Source of the DNA: Cotesia glomerata
Lineage: Eukaryota > Arthropoda > Insecta > Hymenoptera > Braconidae
Reading direction: 5' to 3'
Assembly: GCF_020080835.1 (NCBI RefSeq)
Contig: NC_058160.1
Span: forward strand, 23,857,152-23,921,151
Length of the DNA stretch: 64,000 bases
Below are positions 37,617 through 57,229 of this stretch, in pieces (position 1 is the stretch's first letter; the number at the start of each line of letters is the position of its first letter). The position numbers and the translations under genes are program-made. The notes beneath the pieces are model-generated. The model was not told the DNA's origin and ran no database searches. It was given only the letters and a program-made list of their open reading frames with translations.

Positions 37617-37824
37617 ATGATTCTGAAATCACCAGACATCTGATAATTTTTCAGAATTTTACTATACATCGATTATTATAAAAAAAAATATTTGAAAAAT
37701 TTTGCACATAATCTTATTTTTTTAATTTCTGCATGTGGAATTTTTATATCAAATTTTTTTCATAATTACTTAATTTTTATAAGAATTTAAAACATTATCA
37801 GATGTCTGTTAATTTCAATATCAT
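37617..37824. repeat. MITE of the ACAGACATCT family
   Basis: The left end ATGATTCTGAAATCACCAGA and the right end (TCTGTTAATTTCAATATCAT) are inverted. It is about 190 bp downstream of the hairpin at 37431 and about 0.4 kb upstream of the presumed TMEM33 5' UTR exon. Confidence 0.6.
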
Positions 37825-38542
37825 AAAAATATGCATATATTTCAAACGTGATTTCTTATTACTTTAAAAATGTTTTACATCCATCACATGCATGAAGAAA
37901 ACATGCGAAGCGAAATAATTATCTGTCTTATCGATTGATGTAACATAAAAAGCACCATCTGTGTGCATCGTGAATTAGGTCTTGGTTAAAGTTGTCAGTC
38001 GTCATGATGACTCGATGACTCGACCGTGAGACTGATTGTCACAATTTATTGAAGTCGGGGTCGTGGTATTGGAGTATTGGAGAAGTAGTCAAGCCAGGCA
38101 CATTACACATTGTATGTTGTCTCTGTCGTGGTCAATTTAATAACATTAGACAGTGCAATACTGTGAATTAAATAGCTGTGTTGTCTATATACAACAAACT
38201 TTATTATCAATAGTAATCAGAGCTATTAAGTAAGTACTTATTTCAAAATAATTATAACAATTTCATTGATATTTACACTTTATTATCATTTTTTTGGGTC
38301 ATTAATAATTTCACTTTTACACACGTAAGCATTTTTCACTTGGTTTATAGCATCGAGAAGTAGGGCTAGGTTGACGATTTCTACCTAACTGTAAATGTAT
38401 ACTTAATTGGTTGATCAAAGTTTATAAATTCATATCTAAATATGAATTAATTATTTTAGATTTAATCTAATCTAATCTAACTGAATTTAATTTAATTTAG
38501 GTTCATCACCATCAGATATTAATTGAATTTATTTATTACAGA

Positions 38543-40939
38543 ATGGCTGACAGTCCTAGCTCAGGGTCTACCGACAGCTCACAGCAAGTCGAAAAGGGCT
38601 GGGGAGCATTGAAACAGCATGTACTTGCTAATAAAATTAATGCTGGACTTTGGGCCACTAGAGTATTTACTATTTTATTTACCATTGGATATTTAATTCC
38701 AGTTTTTGGGTATATACTTACTTATACCCATTAATTATTTATTAATTGATCTCCGAGATCACTGATTAATTTATTTTGTTCTATTTAATTTATAGAAATT
38801 CGTATAATGCTTATTACAAAGTATTAATGAGTGCTGCTGCTACCAGCGCACTTAGGTTACATCAAAGAGTCCCAGTGGTTCGACTCAACATGCAATTTAT
38901 TGAAGATTTACTCATGGAGGATTCGTGTCACTACTTATTATACTCTATAATATTTTTATATGTGTCACCTGTGACAAGTATCCTTTTGACTGTAAATCAT
39001 GGCAATTATAATGAGCGATGACTAAGCTCATAAGTTACTTCAAATATTTTTTACAATGTCTGTCACTGATAACATCTTAAAAAAATATTAATACTGTTTA
39101 GCTTATTTCGACTCATTCGTAATAATTTAACTAATTACTCCAATGAGTCGTAAAATTTTAATTTACGTAACGGTAAAAAAATATTTTCCTTAATTTTATT
39201 TATTAATTTAACAACAGTGGTGCTGGTACCGGTTTTATTATTCGCAATTCTCCATGCAGCTAGTTATTCTCTCGCACTATTAGACGTAAGTCAAAAAAAA
39301 AATTTTATTTATTAAATAATAAATAAAATTTTTTGTTTATCAAAATAATGATATATTGTGTAAGACGACAGATGAGTAGTTAAATAAATGACTTGCGATA
39401 TTCCTTTTTTTAATAGACACTTGGGCAAAATAGCTGTTGGCCGGCTCGACTCATGATATCTCTGGTTGAGTATCAATCGAGCAATATTTTACGACTTTGT
39501 GGATTATGTGAAATCATGATATTGCCGCTTACAATCATTCTAGTCTTTTCGTAAGTATATGATATATTAGGGTGTGCCAAAATTCAAATTCCGTGATGGA
39601 CCTCTTAAAGTCCATGTAAAAGCCTCAAAATCGGTCATTTTTTAAAAATATTTTTAAATGTGATAAAATAATTTTATTGTTTTTAAACTTCAACTTAATT
39701 AAACTTTATTAAGCCTTTCTAGAATACAGAAGTAATTTTTTTTTTCTTTTCAAAATGGCGGTTCAGGATAATTTTTTGTCTGCTGCCTCCGATGCGAGGT
39801 CCCAAACTGCTCTATTTATCACTCATCAACCATTCATCTGAATCAAAATATTTAAAGTGTTTTCTTTCAGGACACATTAACTGAAAGGATAAACCTCTAA
39901 AATTAAAAAAAAAAAAGGATAAAATTTATTATAAAATAAGCCTTCGAAAAAAAGTCAGAATTTGGGGCTATTTTTTTGACCCCAAAAAAGTATTTTATCA
40001 ACGCAAAATATTTGAAATTTTAGGTTTATCCTTCCGAAAGTAATGTTGAGAAAGGCCTCACTAAATTTCAGACAAATCGGTCGATAACTTTTTGAGTTAC
40101 AACACGAGCAGTTTTTAAAAATACAGTTTCGAGATAATCGCGTTTAAAGTTGCTCGCTCCTTTACAATACGTGCTCGGCCCGCTCCATTATATTAGCTAT
40201 AACTTCGTCAATATTCGAGATTTTTTTTCCTCTCGTCAGTACACGCTCAACATATTATATTTTCAGATTATCGAAAAAAAAAAAAAAATCGATTTTTTGA
40301 AAATTTTACATGGACTTCCCTCCCTTAAAGATGGAATTTTGAGTTCTGTTTTCAACAGGAGTTGTGTTTGGGTATTTTCTGACATATTTTGAGTGTAAGG
40401 GATTTATTTAATTTTTTAACAAGAGTTTTGTTTAGGCATTTTTGCTGAAATTTCAAAATTTCAAAATTTGGCTAAACAAAACTCCTGTTAAAAAATTCCA
40501 TGATAATCAAATAAATCCCTTACGCTTAAAATATATCAGGAAATGCCCAAACACAACTCCTTTTAAAAGCGGAACTAAAAATTCCAATTTTAAGAGGTCC
40601 CTCACGGAAGTTGAATTTTGGCACACCTTAATGTTATATATTATAATTATAAACAACAAGAAGTAATGATTGCTATTTCGGTAAATTATTAAATCTAATA
40701 ATTAAATGACTTTCTTTAGTGGGCGTGCTGGTTTGCTAACACCGTTTGTGTACTATCAATTTTTCAAAATGCGTTTATCGTCACGAAGAAACCACTTCAC
40801 ACGCAACACCTTCCACGAATTGAGAAACGCTTTGAGTTCGTTGTCTATGCGGCCATCAATGCCTGGTGTTGTCAGATGGTTAATAAACGTTCTGCTCAAA
40901 ATCACCCAACAAATAACTCCGAATCCTGTTCCTCAGTAA
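38543..40939 (+). CDS. TMEM33: Transmembrane protein 33 (ER membrane protein)
   Basis: Five coding exons: 38543-38709, 38796-38977, 39218-39285, 39417-39550 and 40720-40939, giving 256 residues. A non-coding first exon probably ends at 38229 (AA|GTAAGT), with its acceptor just before the ATG (TTACAG|AATGG). Typical family sequence includes KINAGLWATRVFTI, YNAYYKVLMSAAATSALRLH, SGRAGLLTPFVYYQFFKMR and SSRRN. TMEM33 is a multi-pass ER/nuclear-envelope protein that interacts with reticulons and modulates ER calcium and stress responses in other animals. All splice phases agree. Intron 4 (1.17 kb) is nearly filled by a TIR element of about 1.06 kb; the other introns are 86-240 bp. Confidence 0.92.
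39570..40628. mobile_element. TIR element in intron 4 of TMEM33, containing an internal inverted repeat
   Basis: The ends are inverted: GGTGTGCCAAAATTCAAATT on the left and AATTTTGGCACACC on the right, extending inward to a common GGACCTCTTAAA block. The flanks (TTAG and TTAA) would fit a TA or TTA target. Inside, 40325-40590 is itself an imperfect palindrome centred near 40457 (AAGGGATTTATTTAA and its complement). No transposase ORF. Confidence 0.65.
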
Positions 40940-42325
40940 CCCTTTTTCATTTTCTGTGAGTTTAAATAATAATAATAATACTAACAAAAATAATAATATA
41001 TAATTTTTTTTTTTATTTATTTTGTTCTAAAACCTGTTTACAAATGTAATTTTTATAATACAATCGTTCGATCAAATAAATCGACACAAATATTAATATA
41101 TACATATAATATATATTGATACTAATTGAGGATTTATAAAATAATATTTAAACTATAAATGATAAATTTTAAGATTTAACAATTTTCGTATCGTTTTTAA
41201 TTACCACATATTAAAACTTTTATTTATAAATATTGTGGTTATTAACTTATGAGCATTTAAAAATTATAAATCTTAAATTTCAATTTATGAACAAACTCAA
41301 GCTCAATAATTATTAATATAAATTATTTAAATAACTAATTTTTTTAATCATAAACAGAAAATTATTCTCAACTATTATTGCATTGAAAAATACATTTTTT
41401 ATGGTAATTATAATGATTTATGTTATATTGCCATTTAAATAATTAATTATTCAAATTTGGTGCAACAATATAATTACATAATTTCTAAAACTTTTAGCAA
41501 ATTTTATTATCATTTAAATTCAGTCTTATATATCTTATTTATCAATACAATATTAATAATGACGAAAATACTTATAAATTATTGATGAAATTTTTTGTAT
41601 GTGTGACTGTTGAACTTTTGTGTACGTGTGTGTTGGTGTGTATTATACTTGCAGTACAAAATATAATGTGAAACAACTTGATAAATTTTATTCACACTCA
41701 CATATCGGTATGATCTTTATTTGATTAACTACAACTCTTTATTTAACATTTTTGGCACTTATGTTGACACTGGCTCTAAGGGAATATTTAATAATATATT
41801 AAACCTTTAAATAAAAGTTACATTTTAATTATTATCAGTATAAACTATGAGATTTAAGCACTTTGTCATAAACTTGTAAGTGTGTATGATATTATTCATA
41901 ATTATTATTGTTTAAATGGTTAACTTGCGTTTTAAAATAATATAATGTTATAGTTGGTGGATGTTTCAATAAATTGTCAATAATTGTTTATTTCACTGTT
42001 AATTATTTAAAATATTTATAAAATTTTATGAATTTTAAAGAAAAATCGAGTTTATTATCGTTATCTATAAGATAAACTCCCCTTTATTGCTATAACGTTA
42101 ATTGATAATCTCGTTTAGGTACACAGTGATGCGATTGTCCATTTAATTGATATGTATTTTTAATAATATTTTACAACATATATGTATAATACCGACGTAT
42201 AATTTAGTAGTGCAGTGAAAATACTCGAGTTACTGCAAGACAGTATAATCTGCTCACAAGTTAAGTACAGTCTGGGAAGCCTTAGACTTACTTATATTAA
42301 CAGAGGATCATGAATCCCATTCAAG
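40940..42325. other. Intergenic region between TMEM33 and the cathepsin O-like gene
   Basis: Very AT-rich, with no ORF. It should hold the TMEM33 3' UTR (several AATAAA words) and the promoter of the protease gene. Confidence 0.5.
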
Positions 42326-45203
42326 ATGGAGTGGAGAACGGTAGCACTGTCTGTCTTTATGATAAGCCTTTGTTTTCTGGCTATACCTATCAGAGTGCCA
42401 TCATCAGATACAACTGATGATGATCTGAGATTATTTGAGACTTATATTTTGCGTTACAATAAATCTTACCGTCATGATCCGATTGAGTATGATAAAAGAT
42501 TTAAACATTTTCAAGTAAGTCACTCTATTGATCAATAACTAGAAATAAGAAATAACTATAAATAGAATTAATTAGTTAATTAATTGTTCATAGATTTCGC
42601 TTCGAGGGATCGAGAAGATGAATAAATTAAGAACATCACCGGAGAGTGCTTACTACGGGCCAACCAAGTACTCAGATTTGTCAGAAGATGAATTTTTAAA
42701 GCTGGCATTACGTAGAGATTTATCAACTCGCGCTGAAAGACATCGAATTGACCGTTTTATGCGTCAAAAATATTCCAGTGCCGAAGGTAATTTAATACGC
42801 TATGAGAGAGCGGTAAGAATACCACCGAGACTTGACTGGAGAACGAAGGGAGTTGTTACACCAGTTAAAAGTCAAGGAAATTGTGGAGCTTGTTGGGCTT
42901 ACAGTACTGTCGAATGTATTGAATCGATGATTGCTATCAAAAATCATACACTTACATCCTACAGCGTCCAGGAGGTAATTTTATTTATCTATCTTAACAT
43001 TAGGATTTTCTGAGGTCAGAACTTATAAAAAGTCAAATTTTTAAAAGTTCAGTATTTTTAAAATATTTTTTTTTAAATTGCAAGTTGATTTAATGGATAA
43101 TTTAAGAAAAGTTGAAATTTGTTTTTATACGCAAAACTTGAGTTATAAACTTTAAATACGTTTTCTTCAAAAGTTTTTCTTTAAAAGACGGTTATTATAT
43201 TTTAAAAACTATTTGACGGGTTGAAATGAAATTTATACAATATATTTTAGGTTGATTTAATTTTTTTTTAACAATTTTTTTTTTTTTTTAAGTTACAAAT
43301 ATAATTTATTTTATTTTATTTATTTATTCAATTTTTATGCCAAGGCAAATAGCCGAATGACAAATCTATACATAAGTTTATAATAAAGTACACGTGTAAC
43401 AAAATTAAATATAAAAGACAGTGTAAAGTTCTAGATTTTTGGGGTTTTTCCAGTTAAATGTTTTTATATAATTTTATCATTTTAAAACTCCAAGTTAGCT
43501 TCGTTAGATGATTGATCGACCTCAGGTGGGCCTATTACTGAACTCTCTCTTATTTTAAAAGGATTTTAAATAGGGTTTTGTTTAAATAATAAGAAGTTAA
43601 TTATATTAATAGGTAGTATATTAAAATATTTCAATTAAAAAGAGTCAGTCAGTCTCCGGACATACGTCCGGGGCCTAAGATGTTCGTCGGCTGACTGCCT
43701 GCTCTGCATCTGCAGATTCAGTACGGTTACCCTAGCCAGAGAAGTCGTCGGAGCCCCGATCTCATGAGTTTAGATCCGAGTCCGGCGACTTTCTTATCAA
43801 AAAGATTCCTGGAACTTTGCTGACTATGAATTACATAGCAGCAATAATAACAAAAAAATATTAAAATTTGATTTTAAATTTAATTGTTAATTTTTAATAA
43901 TTCTAAAATTAGCTGGAACGTCACAACAGACAGGATCAATTTTATGAAATTTTATGATTTGAAATGATTTTAATCAAATAATTGTGATTTTCTATTAATT
44001 TATTTTTTTTTATTAATAGATGATCGACTGTGCTGATAACAATAATTTTGGCTGTCAAGGAGGAGACATTTGCAGTCTACTGTCCTGGCTCGTAGACAAT
44101 AAAGTATCTGTCTCAACAGAGTCTCTTTACCCGGTAACTGGAAAAACAGACACTTGCGTACTAGAGCGGTAAAACAATGAATTATTTTTAATGTTCATTC
44201 ATTAATTAATTCACTTACCTTGTAACTAATCCATTGATGGATTAATTTTTTTTTATTTTTAGATCAGCAAAGTCAACAGTTCGAGTTACTGATTTTACAT
44301 GTGATAGGTGAGTAAAATACTCCTCTTTTTCTATCTACTTTATATGCCGAGAGTCATCTCAAATTACGACTTACGCAAAAGTTCAAATCAAGATTTTAAT
44401 AATATCGATGAATAAATACAGTGGGTGGTTATTTTGGTCTATAAAAATACTTTTTATGTTTTTTCAATCGTTTTATTGGTTTGCATATTGAATAGTAAGA
44501 AGTATATTGCGAAATTTAAAGTTTTAAAAAAGTTTCAAACTCTCAACTCACTTGGAAATTGAGATTTTGCAATATATTTTTTTATACATACATATATCAA
44601 GTTCAGTGAAACTGTTCAATATACGATTGGAAAAAAGTTATCAATAATGTTGCGAACAGGTATTTTCACAGCCCGAAATAAGTGGAGTCCTACTTTCAAG
44701 CCATTAGTGAAAAAACAAAAGTAATAAAAAGTTATATATTTTTTTCTAGCTTCATAAATACTGAAGATCAACTGCTAGATGTGTTAGTTAATCACGGACC
44801 AGTAGCAGTGGCAGTAAATGCTCTTACTTGGCAAAATTATTTAGGTGGAATAATACAATTTCACTGCGACGGTTCATTTAAAATGTTAAATCATGCAGTA
44901 CAAATAGTAGGGTACGATAACACCGGAAAAATACCTTATTACATCGTTAGAAATTCATGGGGTACCCTGTTTGGCAATGACGGATATATTTATATAGCAA
45001 TAGGAAATAATTTATGTGGTTGGTACAGTTTATATATATATTATTATTATTTATTATTATCTTTATTTGTAAATTGAAATATTGACAATGATAAGATTGA
45101 AAAATATTTTATACGATAATTATTATCAGAAGATACTTAAAAATATTATATTTTATTTTCAGGAATAGCAAATCAAGTATCATCTTTAAATGTTATTTGG
45201 TAG
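42326..45203 (+). CDS. CTSO: Cathepsin O-like papain-family cysteine protease
   Basis: Six exons: 42326-42514, 42594-42974, 44020-44168, 44263-44307, 44750-45018 and 45163-45203, giving 357 residues. It has a signal-peptide-like start (LSVFMISLCFLAIPI), a propeptide with an I29-like region (LFETYILRYNKSYRHDP), then the mature enzyme from about PPRLDWR. The catalytic triad is visible: Cys163 in GNCGACWAYST, His303 in LNHAVQIVGYD and Asn323 in VRNSWG. Cathepsin O-type features are WQNYLGGIIQFHC and the short C-terminus CGIANQVSSL. It is predicted to be a lysosomal or secreted endopeptidase. Intron 2 (1.05 kb) contains a retrotransposon fragment and a GC-rich insert. It converges on the tryptophan dioxygenase gene, with 268 bp between stop codons. 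Confidence 0.9.
43318..43420 (-). mobile_element. Fragment of a non-LTR retrotransposon 3' UTR
   Basis: TTATGCCAAGGCAAATAGCC followed by GAATGACAAATC matches the 3' UTR end of the truncated element at 22235-22790 (ATGCCAAGG...GCCGAATGACAAT). Only the 3' end is recognisable; it lies in intron 2 of the cathepsin O-like gene. Confidence 0.55.
43645..43860. repeat. GC-rich insert of unknown type in a cathepsin O-like intron
   Basis: About 200 bp of strikingly GC-richer sequence (CTCCGGACATACGTCCGGGG, GATCCGAGTCCGGCGACTTT) in an AT-rich intron, ending in an A-rich tail near 43860. The GATCCGAGTCC word loosely resembles a tRNA B box and the tail resembles a SINE end, but no clear A box was found. 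Unclassified. Confidence 0.4.
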
Positions 45204-45471
45204 CTTTAATTATTAATATAACAATAATAATATTTATTTAATCAAATGGTCTACAATCAAGAACATTGAATTTCTGTTGAGATTACTGGATTTAAAACAA
45301 CTATTTGTACTTTTTATACACTTAAATATATTGTTAGAGAAGTTGAGATAGAAACCATAGTATTAAACATAAATGTTTACGAACAAAATAAAAAGTAATA
45401 ACTTCAAAAGAACGTGTATGCACAGAAGTAGTAGTTAGACCTCAAGGCTTCTAAATATGAGCTTTTATTCC

Positions 45472-52445
<6,974 letters not shown>

Positions 52446-52514
52446 TCTTTGTAAGTAAAAATTAAAAAAAATTATGATTAAATTTGTATAAAAACACTTA
52501 TTGTAAGTAATAAA

Positions 52515-52735
52515 TGTAACTTATTATATGAAAATTAAGTTAGCCGACATCTAAAATTTTTTAGAATTTTGTTTTATTCAAAAAATGATTACAAAAACAT
52601 AAAAAAAAAAATTTCACTTGTAAAAAACTTTAAAAACTGTAAGTGCAATTTTTTAAAAAATATTTTTTTGTTCTTATTTAATTATTAAAAATAAATTAAA
52701 AAATAAAAATCGTCGGCTAACTTTAGTATTATCTT
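52515..52735. repeat. MITE upstream of the tryptophan dioxygenase start
   Basis: The left end has AAGTTAGCCGACATCTAAAA and the right end has TCGTCGGCTAACTTTAGTAT, an inverted pair. The GTTAGCCGAC core is shared with the long-TIR element's ends (GTTAGCCGACACCC), so the two may be related. It lies about 70 bp beyond the start codon, in the presumed 5' UTR or promoter. Confidence 0.6.
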
Positions 52736-53669
52736 ATTATTATGACTAAGTAAATGATTGTCAATCAATCATTTTAGGAAATTACTTTAATAAAATATTA
52801 AAACAGTCGCCTAGTAAGACAGCTGAGATTCAACTAAAGAATTGAGCAACTAAATAAGGGTTCACTTTTATTTGTAACACGATAGACCGAACTGGCTGTG
52901 GACAGTGTAGTAGTGCAGTTGAACGTGTTGTCCAATAGTGGTTTTAGCTGTAAAGTGGGAGTAAAGAGACTCTTGTACAAAAAGCGCGCACAACTGATCG
53001 ACCTCTCTTTCTTTGGCGTATGCAAACCAATAAGCGATTATTTATTTTAAATTTAAATTTTATCCGATTTTGTCGGTACTTGATGGAGTTGAAGCTCTGC
53101 GAGACATCTGTCGGGATTTATCTGACGATTTATTTAATAAATTGCACGCCTCAATTATAGCGGATTGAATCTTTTGCAAATTAATTGAATTCAATAAATA
53201 AAGTTTTGAAACTTATTTTTTGCAATATGTTTTATAAAAATAGCATTCTTTTATATTAATTAACTAACCCAAGCGTGTCAAAAAAAGGTGACTTTTTGAA
53301 AGATTTTATTCAACAAGAAGTCAAAAATTAATAATTGTCAACTTAAATTCAATTAAATATTATCAAAAAAATTTTTGTGCCGCTTGGGAAAGAGTAATTT
53401 ATCTTGGATTAAATTTTAAAAACATTTTTGTGTCGAGTATTTTTGTATCAATTTTTATCTAAATTACATTTTTTAAACCATTAAGCTTTAAATTACAAAA
53501 TTCTTATCATTAATTTCGTCAGTTATTAAAAATAATAATCTATTAATTTTATTATTATTTATAATAAAATAAATCTATAATAGATAACAAAAATGTCTAC
53601 GTCTCAATTTTTAATTCCAGACATCAAAAATAATAGAGACAATAATAGAATGACCAATCAATTAATTAC

Positions 53670-54930
53670 TAAATAAAACTAAAATTATTACCAATACAAA
53701 AAGTTGTAAGAAGTATTAAAATAGTAAATCAAAGGCCCATTGATAGAAGGATTTCTTAGTATTTAAGAAATCATTTCTTAAACATCATTTTTTAGTATTT
53801 AAAAAATATTTCTTAATATTTAAGAAATATTTCTTAGTATTTAAAAAATATATATATTTCTTAATATTTAAAAAAAATTTCTTAAATAGAAAGAAATATT
53901 TTTTAAATACTAAGAAATGATGTTTAAGAAATGATTTCTTAAATACAAAGAAATATTCTTAAATGTTAAGAAATCCTTCTATCAGTGCCGATAAACACAC
54001 TCCCTATGTACGAACAGGTTCTAGAAGAAGTAGTTAAAATACAACTTGTAAAATTTATTGATGATAATAAAATTATCAACCCGCAGAAAGTGACTATCTA
54101 ATAGATTGTAAACTATTTGCTGATGAAATGATATCACTAAGTGGTAATAATTTGTCCGATATAGAGAAAAAGTTAAACTGCGGATTAAAAACACTTTATG
54201 ATTGGCTAAAGCACCATCAACTAAAAGTAAATAAGACTGTATATATGATTTTGCATGATCGAAGATTTATAAATGTAAGAAATAAATGTAAGTTTATTAT
54301 TAACAACAAAAAATTAGACTTTGTGCGTGAAACAAAGTACTCACGAGTCATAATTGATCATAATTTTTCATTTGACAGCAATGCAATAAATACTTATAAA
54401 AAAATTGCAAAAAAGATTAATGTAATCAGTAGGTTAAAATACTCAGTAAGTAACTATGTTAAGTGCTTTATTTATAAAATAATTGTGCTTCCACACATAA
54501 ACTATTGTAACACCATTGTGTTTAACTATAATGAAAATGAAATAAATATTTTCTAGAAACTGCAAAATAGGTCAATGTGTGCAATTTTAGGAGTAAAAAA
54601 ATATACGAGTATAGCCAAAATTCTAGAAACGTTGGACTGGTTTTCAATAAGACAAAGAATTTTTTATAATACATGCATATTTGTTCATAAATGAAATATA
54701 AACTGTATCGAGATTATTTGAATGATGAAATAGTAGCGCACAATAAGAACTATGTGATTCGAGAAAATTTTAATTAAAAAATTTCTCATACAGGAACGCA
54801 TACAGCTGAGAAGACAGTTATATCATGAGGATTCAAATGGTTTGTTAATAAATTAGACAAGGATATAGTCAATGAAAGCCGGACAAAAATTTTCCAAATC
54901 AAATTCAAAGAGTTTATTTAAAGAAATGTT
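53670..54930 (+). pseudogene. Decayed jockey-type non-LTR reverse transcriptase
   Basis: Plus-strand fragments read in order as reverse transcriptase: LLPIQKVV and NQRP before a MITE insertion at 53738-53987, then INTLP, MYEQVLEEVVKIQL, an FADE remnant of the YADD catalytic motif near 54115, and thumb-like sequence (HHQLKVNKTVYM, PHINYCNT, MCAILGVKKYTS). Stop codons and frame changes interrupt it, and much of the palm region between about 54090 and 54110 is missing. It cannot encode an active enzyme. Endonuclease and gag-like parts are absent. Confidence 0.75.
53738..53987. repeat. Palindromic MITE inserted in the dead reverse transcriptase
   Basis: Inverted ends CATTGATAGAAGGATTTCTT and (minus strand) CACTGATAGAAGGATTTCTT. 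The body is full of TTTCTTA/TAAGAAA words in both orientations, making an imperfect palindrome. A CC dinucleotide flanks both sides (736-737 and 988-989 within 53 kb); removing the element and one CC leaves the reverse transcriptase frame continuous across the site. Confidence 0.7.
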
Positions 54931-55637
54931 GATTATATGAATAATATTAAATTATAGATAGAATTGGATTTACAATGTATCTGTTGTTATTAATTGTCAT
55001 TATTATTTTATTAGTAATGCTTGACATAATTTTTGAATTGTAAAAAATGATGTAAAATAGCTTTTGTTAAAATTTTTGAGAAACATTAATATTATTATTA
55101 TTCTGCTATGGATACGATTTTAACAGTCTGAATACTGTTAAAAATTCTATACTGCATTTTGATTCTTTGCGCTTTAAATAAACCCGTATTTATTCCACAT
55201 AGTAGTATATTCAGACTAACTAATTCATCCTGGAGCGCTTAATATTATTATACATTACTGCATAAATAATTAATCTGCATTTATATTAATGAGCGTATTT
55301 CCATCTCAGAATTTTAATAAAGGATTAAAATTTACTGTCAATAAAAAAATTTAAAGTTAAATTTATATCACCAACGCGGTTAATCTAAACACATTAAAGA
55401 GATAATACGAGAGTTTTTAAAGTCGCTCAGCTTAATTTCTCATAATTAAATACCGAATCAAGTGCCTAATTGTCATATTTTTTATAATTTTGATTTCTAT
55501 TAATGACTTTGCAGAAAAAAAATTTATCAGGTCGTGAGTGGCAATAATTTAAAATTACATTTAATAAAAATAATATGATGACGGAACATTATTGTTTTAA
55601 TTAATATTTTATGTCACTATTATCATGCGTAATAATT
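54931..55637. other. Spacer upstream of GST 1
   Basis: AT-rich, with no ORF. It contains the tail of the decayed retroelement and, at its end, the promoter of GST 1. The GC-richer stretch near 55640-55735 is probably its 5' UTR exon. Confidence 0.45.
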
Positions 55638-55871
55638 CGCAACTGTCCCGAGTTTGCGCTTGCGTGAACAATCACTCGAGCGTATATTATTGCTTATTAT
55701 GCCGGTTGCTGGATCATTTGAATCAACGAAGCTGCTGAGTAAGTTTACTGTTTCATTACTTTTTAATTAAGTTAAAAATACTTACCATTTATCACTAAAT
55801 ATAATTCACAAGTAATAAAATAAATATTTTCTTACAGATCTAAGTTCAGGGGAATTTTAATAATAATCAAC

Positions 55872-57031
55872 ATGGTGATTTTATATTCGATCGATTTGAG
55901 CCCACCATGCAGGGCAGTTCTGATGGCAGCAAGAGTCATCAATCTTAATTTGGATGTTCATGAAACGAACTTGTTGAAGAACGAGCATAAAACGGAACAA
56001 TTTCTCAAGGTATTACGATACAATTAATGATTTTTATGGCAATAAAAATTATTTACTTTAAATTTAAAATTAGTTTTGCTTCGTTGATAGTAATAATTAT
56101 AATATTATTAATTAGACTTTTTCGAAAAAGTCTTGAAAGAGACGAAACGTTGTACAACAATAAAATCAACCATTAAAAAATAGCTTCGATTTTATTTTGT
56201 CTCATTGTAGAACCTGTGATTTTTACATTCAATTATTAATTGATGTTAATTATTCCACAGTTAAATCCTCAGCATACAATTCCTACCATAGATGATGATG
56301 GATTCATTCTTTGGGACAGGTAAGAAAATTTAACAAAGATTGTTATCATTTTTTTTAGTTTTCCAATTCGAAAATTTCCATTGCACTTGATTACGTAAGA
56401 GTCACGTGTAATTTTTTATTGCAGTCACGCAATTATACGTTACTTAGTAAGTAAATACGCTAAAGATGATTCTCTCTATCCCAAAGACCTTCAAAAGCGA
56501 GCAATTATTGACCAGCGTTTGCATTTCGAAGGTGAAATGCTTTTCGTTCGTCTACGAAATATTGTTGTGAGTTTTTACATTTATTATAAACTTAAAAATA
56601 AAAATATTGTAATAATAACGCTTTATTGCCATTAATTTTAGCGGCCGATATTTTACAATAAAGTAAAAAAATTCAATGAAGAAAATATTAATCTCGCGCA
56701 TGAAACTTGTGAAATTTTAGATAAATTTCTCGAGGGTAAAAAGTGGCTCGCAGGAGATAACTTCACCCTTGCAGACATCAGTTGTGTGTCAACTGTCAGC
56801 TCTTATCCAGTAAGACTGATTAATAATTAACTTATAATTCATAGTAATCAATCACTAATTTAATATACTTATTTTGATTCTTTATTTTAGGCGTTTTTAT
56901 CGCTCGATAAATACAAAAATATTGTTGCCTGGTTGAAAAAGTGCGAAAACGAAATTCCTGGCTACGCTGAAACTAACGCTCCTGGCGCAACTAAATTCAT
57001 CAAAGCAATAAAATCTTTAGCACGAAGCTAA
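55872..57031 (+). CDS. Glutathione S-transferase, delta/epsilon type (GST 1)
   Basis: Five coding exons: 55872-56009, 56261-56319, 56425-56566, 56642-56809 and 56891-57031, giving 215 residues. A non-coding exon ends at 55738 (GA|GTAAGT), and the coding exon begins after an AG at 55837. Cytosolic GSTs join glutathione to electrophiles and detoxify insecticides, plant toxins and lipid peroxides. The catalytic serine is Ser10 in DLSPPCRAV; NPQHTIPT and SHAI form the glutathione site; KWLAGDNFTLADISC is the N-capping region of the C-terminal domain. An intron follows ...EQFLK that the neighbouring GST lacks. Good frames throughout. The class assignment is by motif and is not certain between delta and epsilon. 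Confidence 0.9.
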
Positions 57032-57086
57032 ATCAGAAATAGAGAAAACTGAAAAATGTGAGAAACTTTTTTTTCTATTATCAAAG

Positions 57087-57229
57087 TAAGGTATAAGATC
57101 CAGTTTTATAATATGTTATTATATTTAGTAATTTAGTATAGTTAATTTTTTTTTAATTAAAATAAAATTACTGTGATTAATTAGTGTCAAACAAATAGGC
57201 CAGTGTCAGTAACTGGGTCTACTACCTTA
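57087..57229. repeat. MITE of the GGTAAAAGAYCC family just 3' of GST 1
   Basis: The left end TAAGGTATAAGATCCAGTTT and the right end AACTGGGTCTACTACCTTA are inverted. It starts 56 bp after the GST 1 stop codon, so it probably lies in that gene's 3' UTR. Confidence 0.65.

Larger units (their letters stand above)
35035..38100. other. Intergenic region between SLC5-type gene 2 and TMEM33
   Basis: The two genes are divergent, so both promoters and 5' UTRs lie here. No ORF is supported. It contains two perfect 25-bp hairpins (35294-35356, 37431-37505) and one MITE (37617-37824). Confidence 0.5.

Noticed and set aside
54128..54556. 142-codon ORF as an intact protein gene
   Set aside because: It is part of a broken reverse transcriptase, with FADE in place of the catalytic YADD and missing upstream palm sequence.
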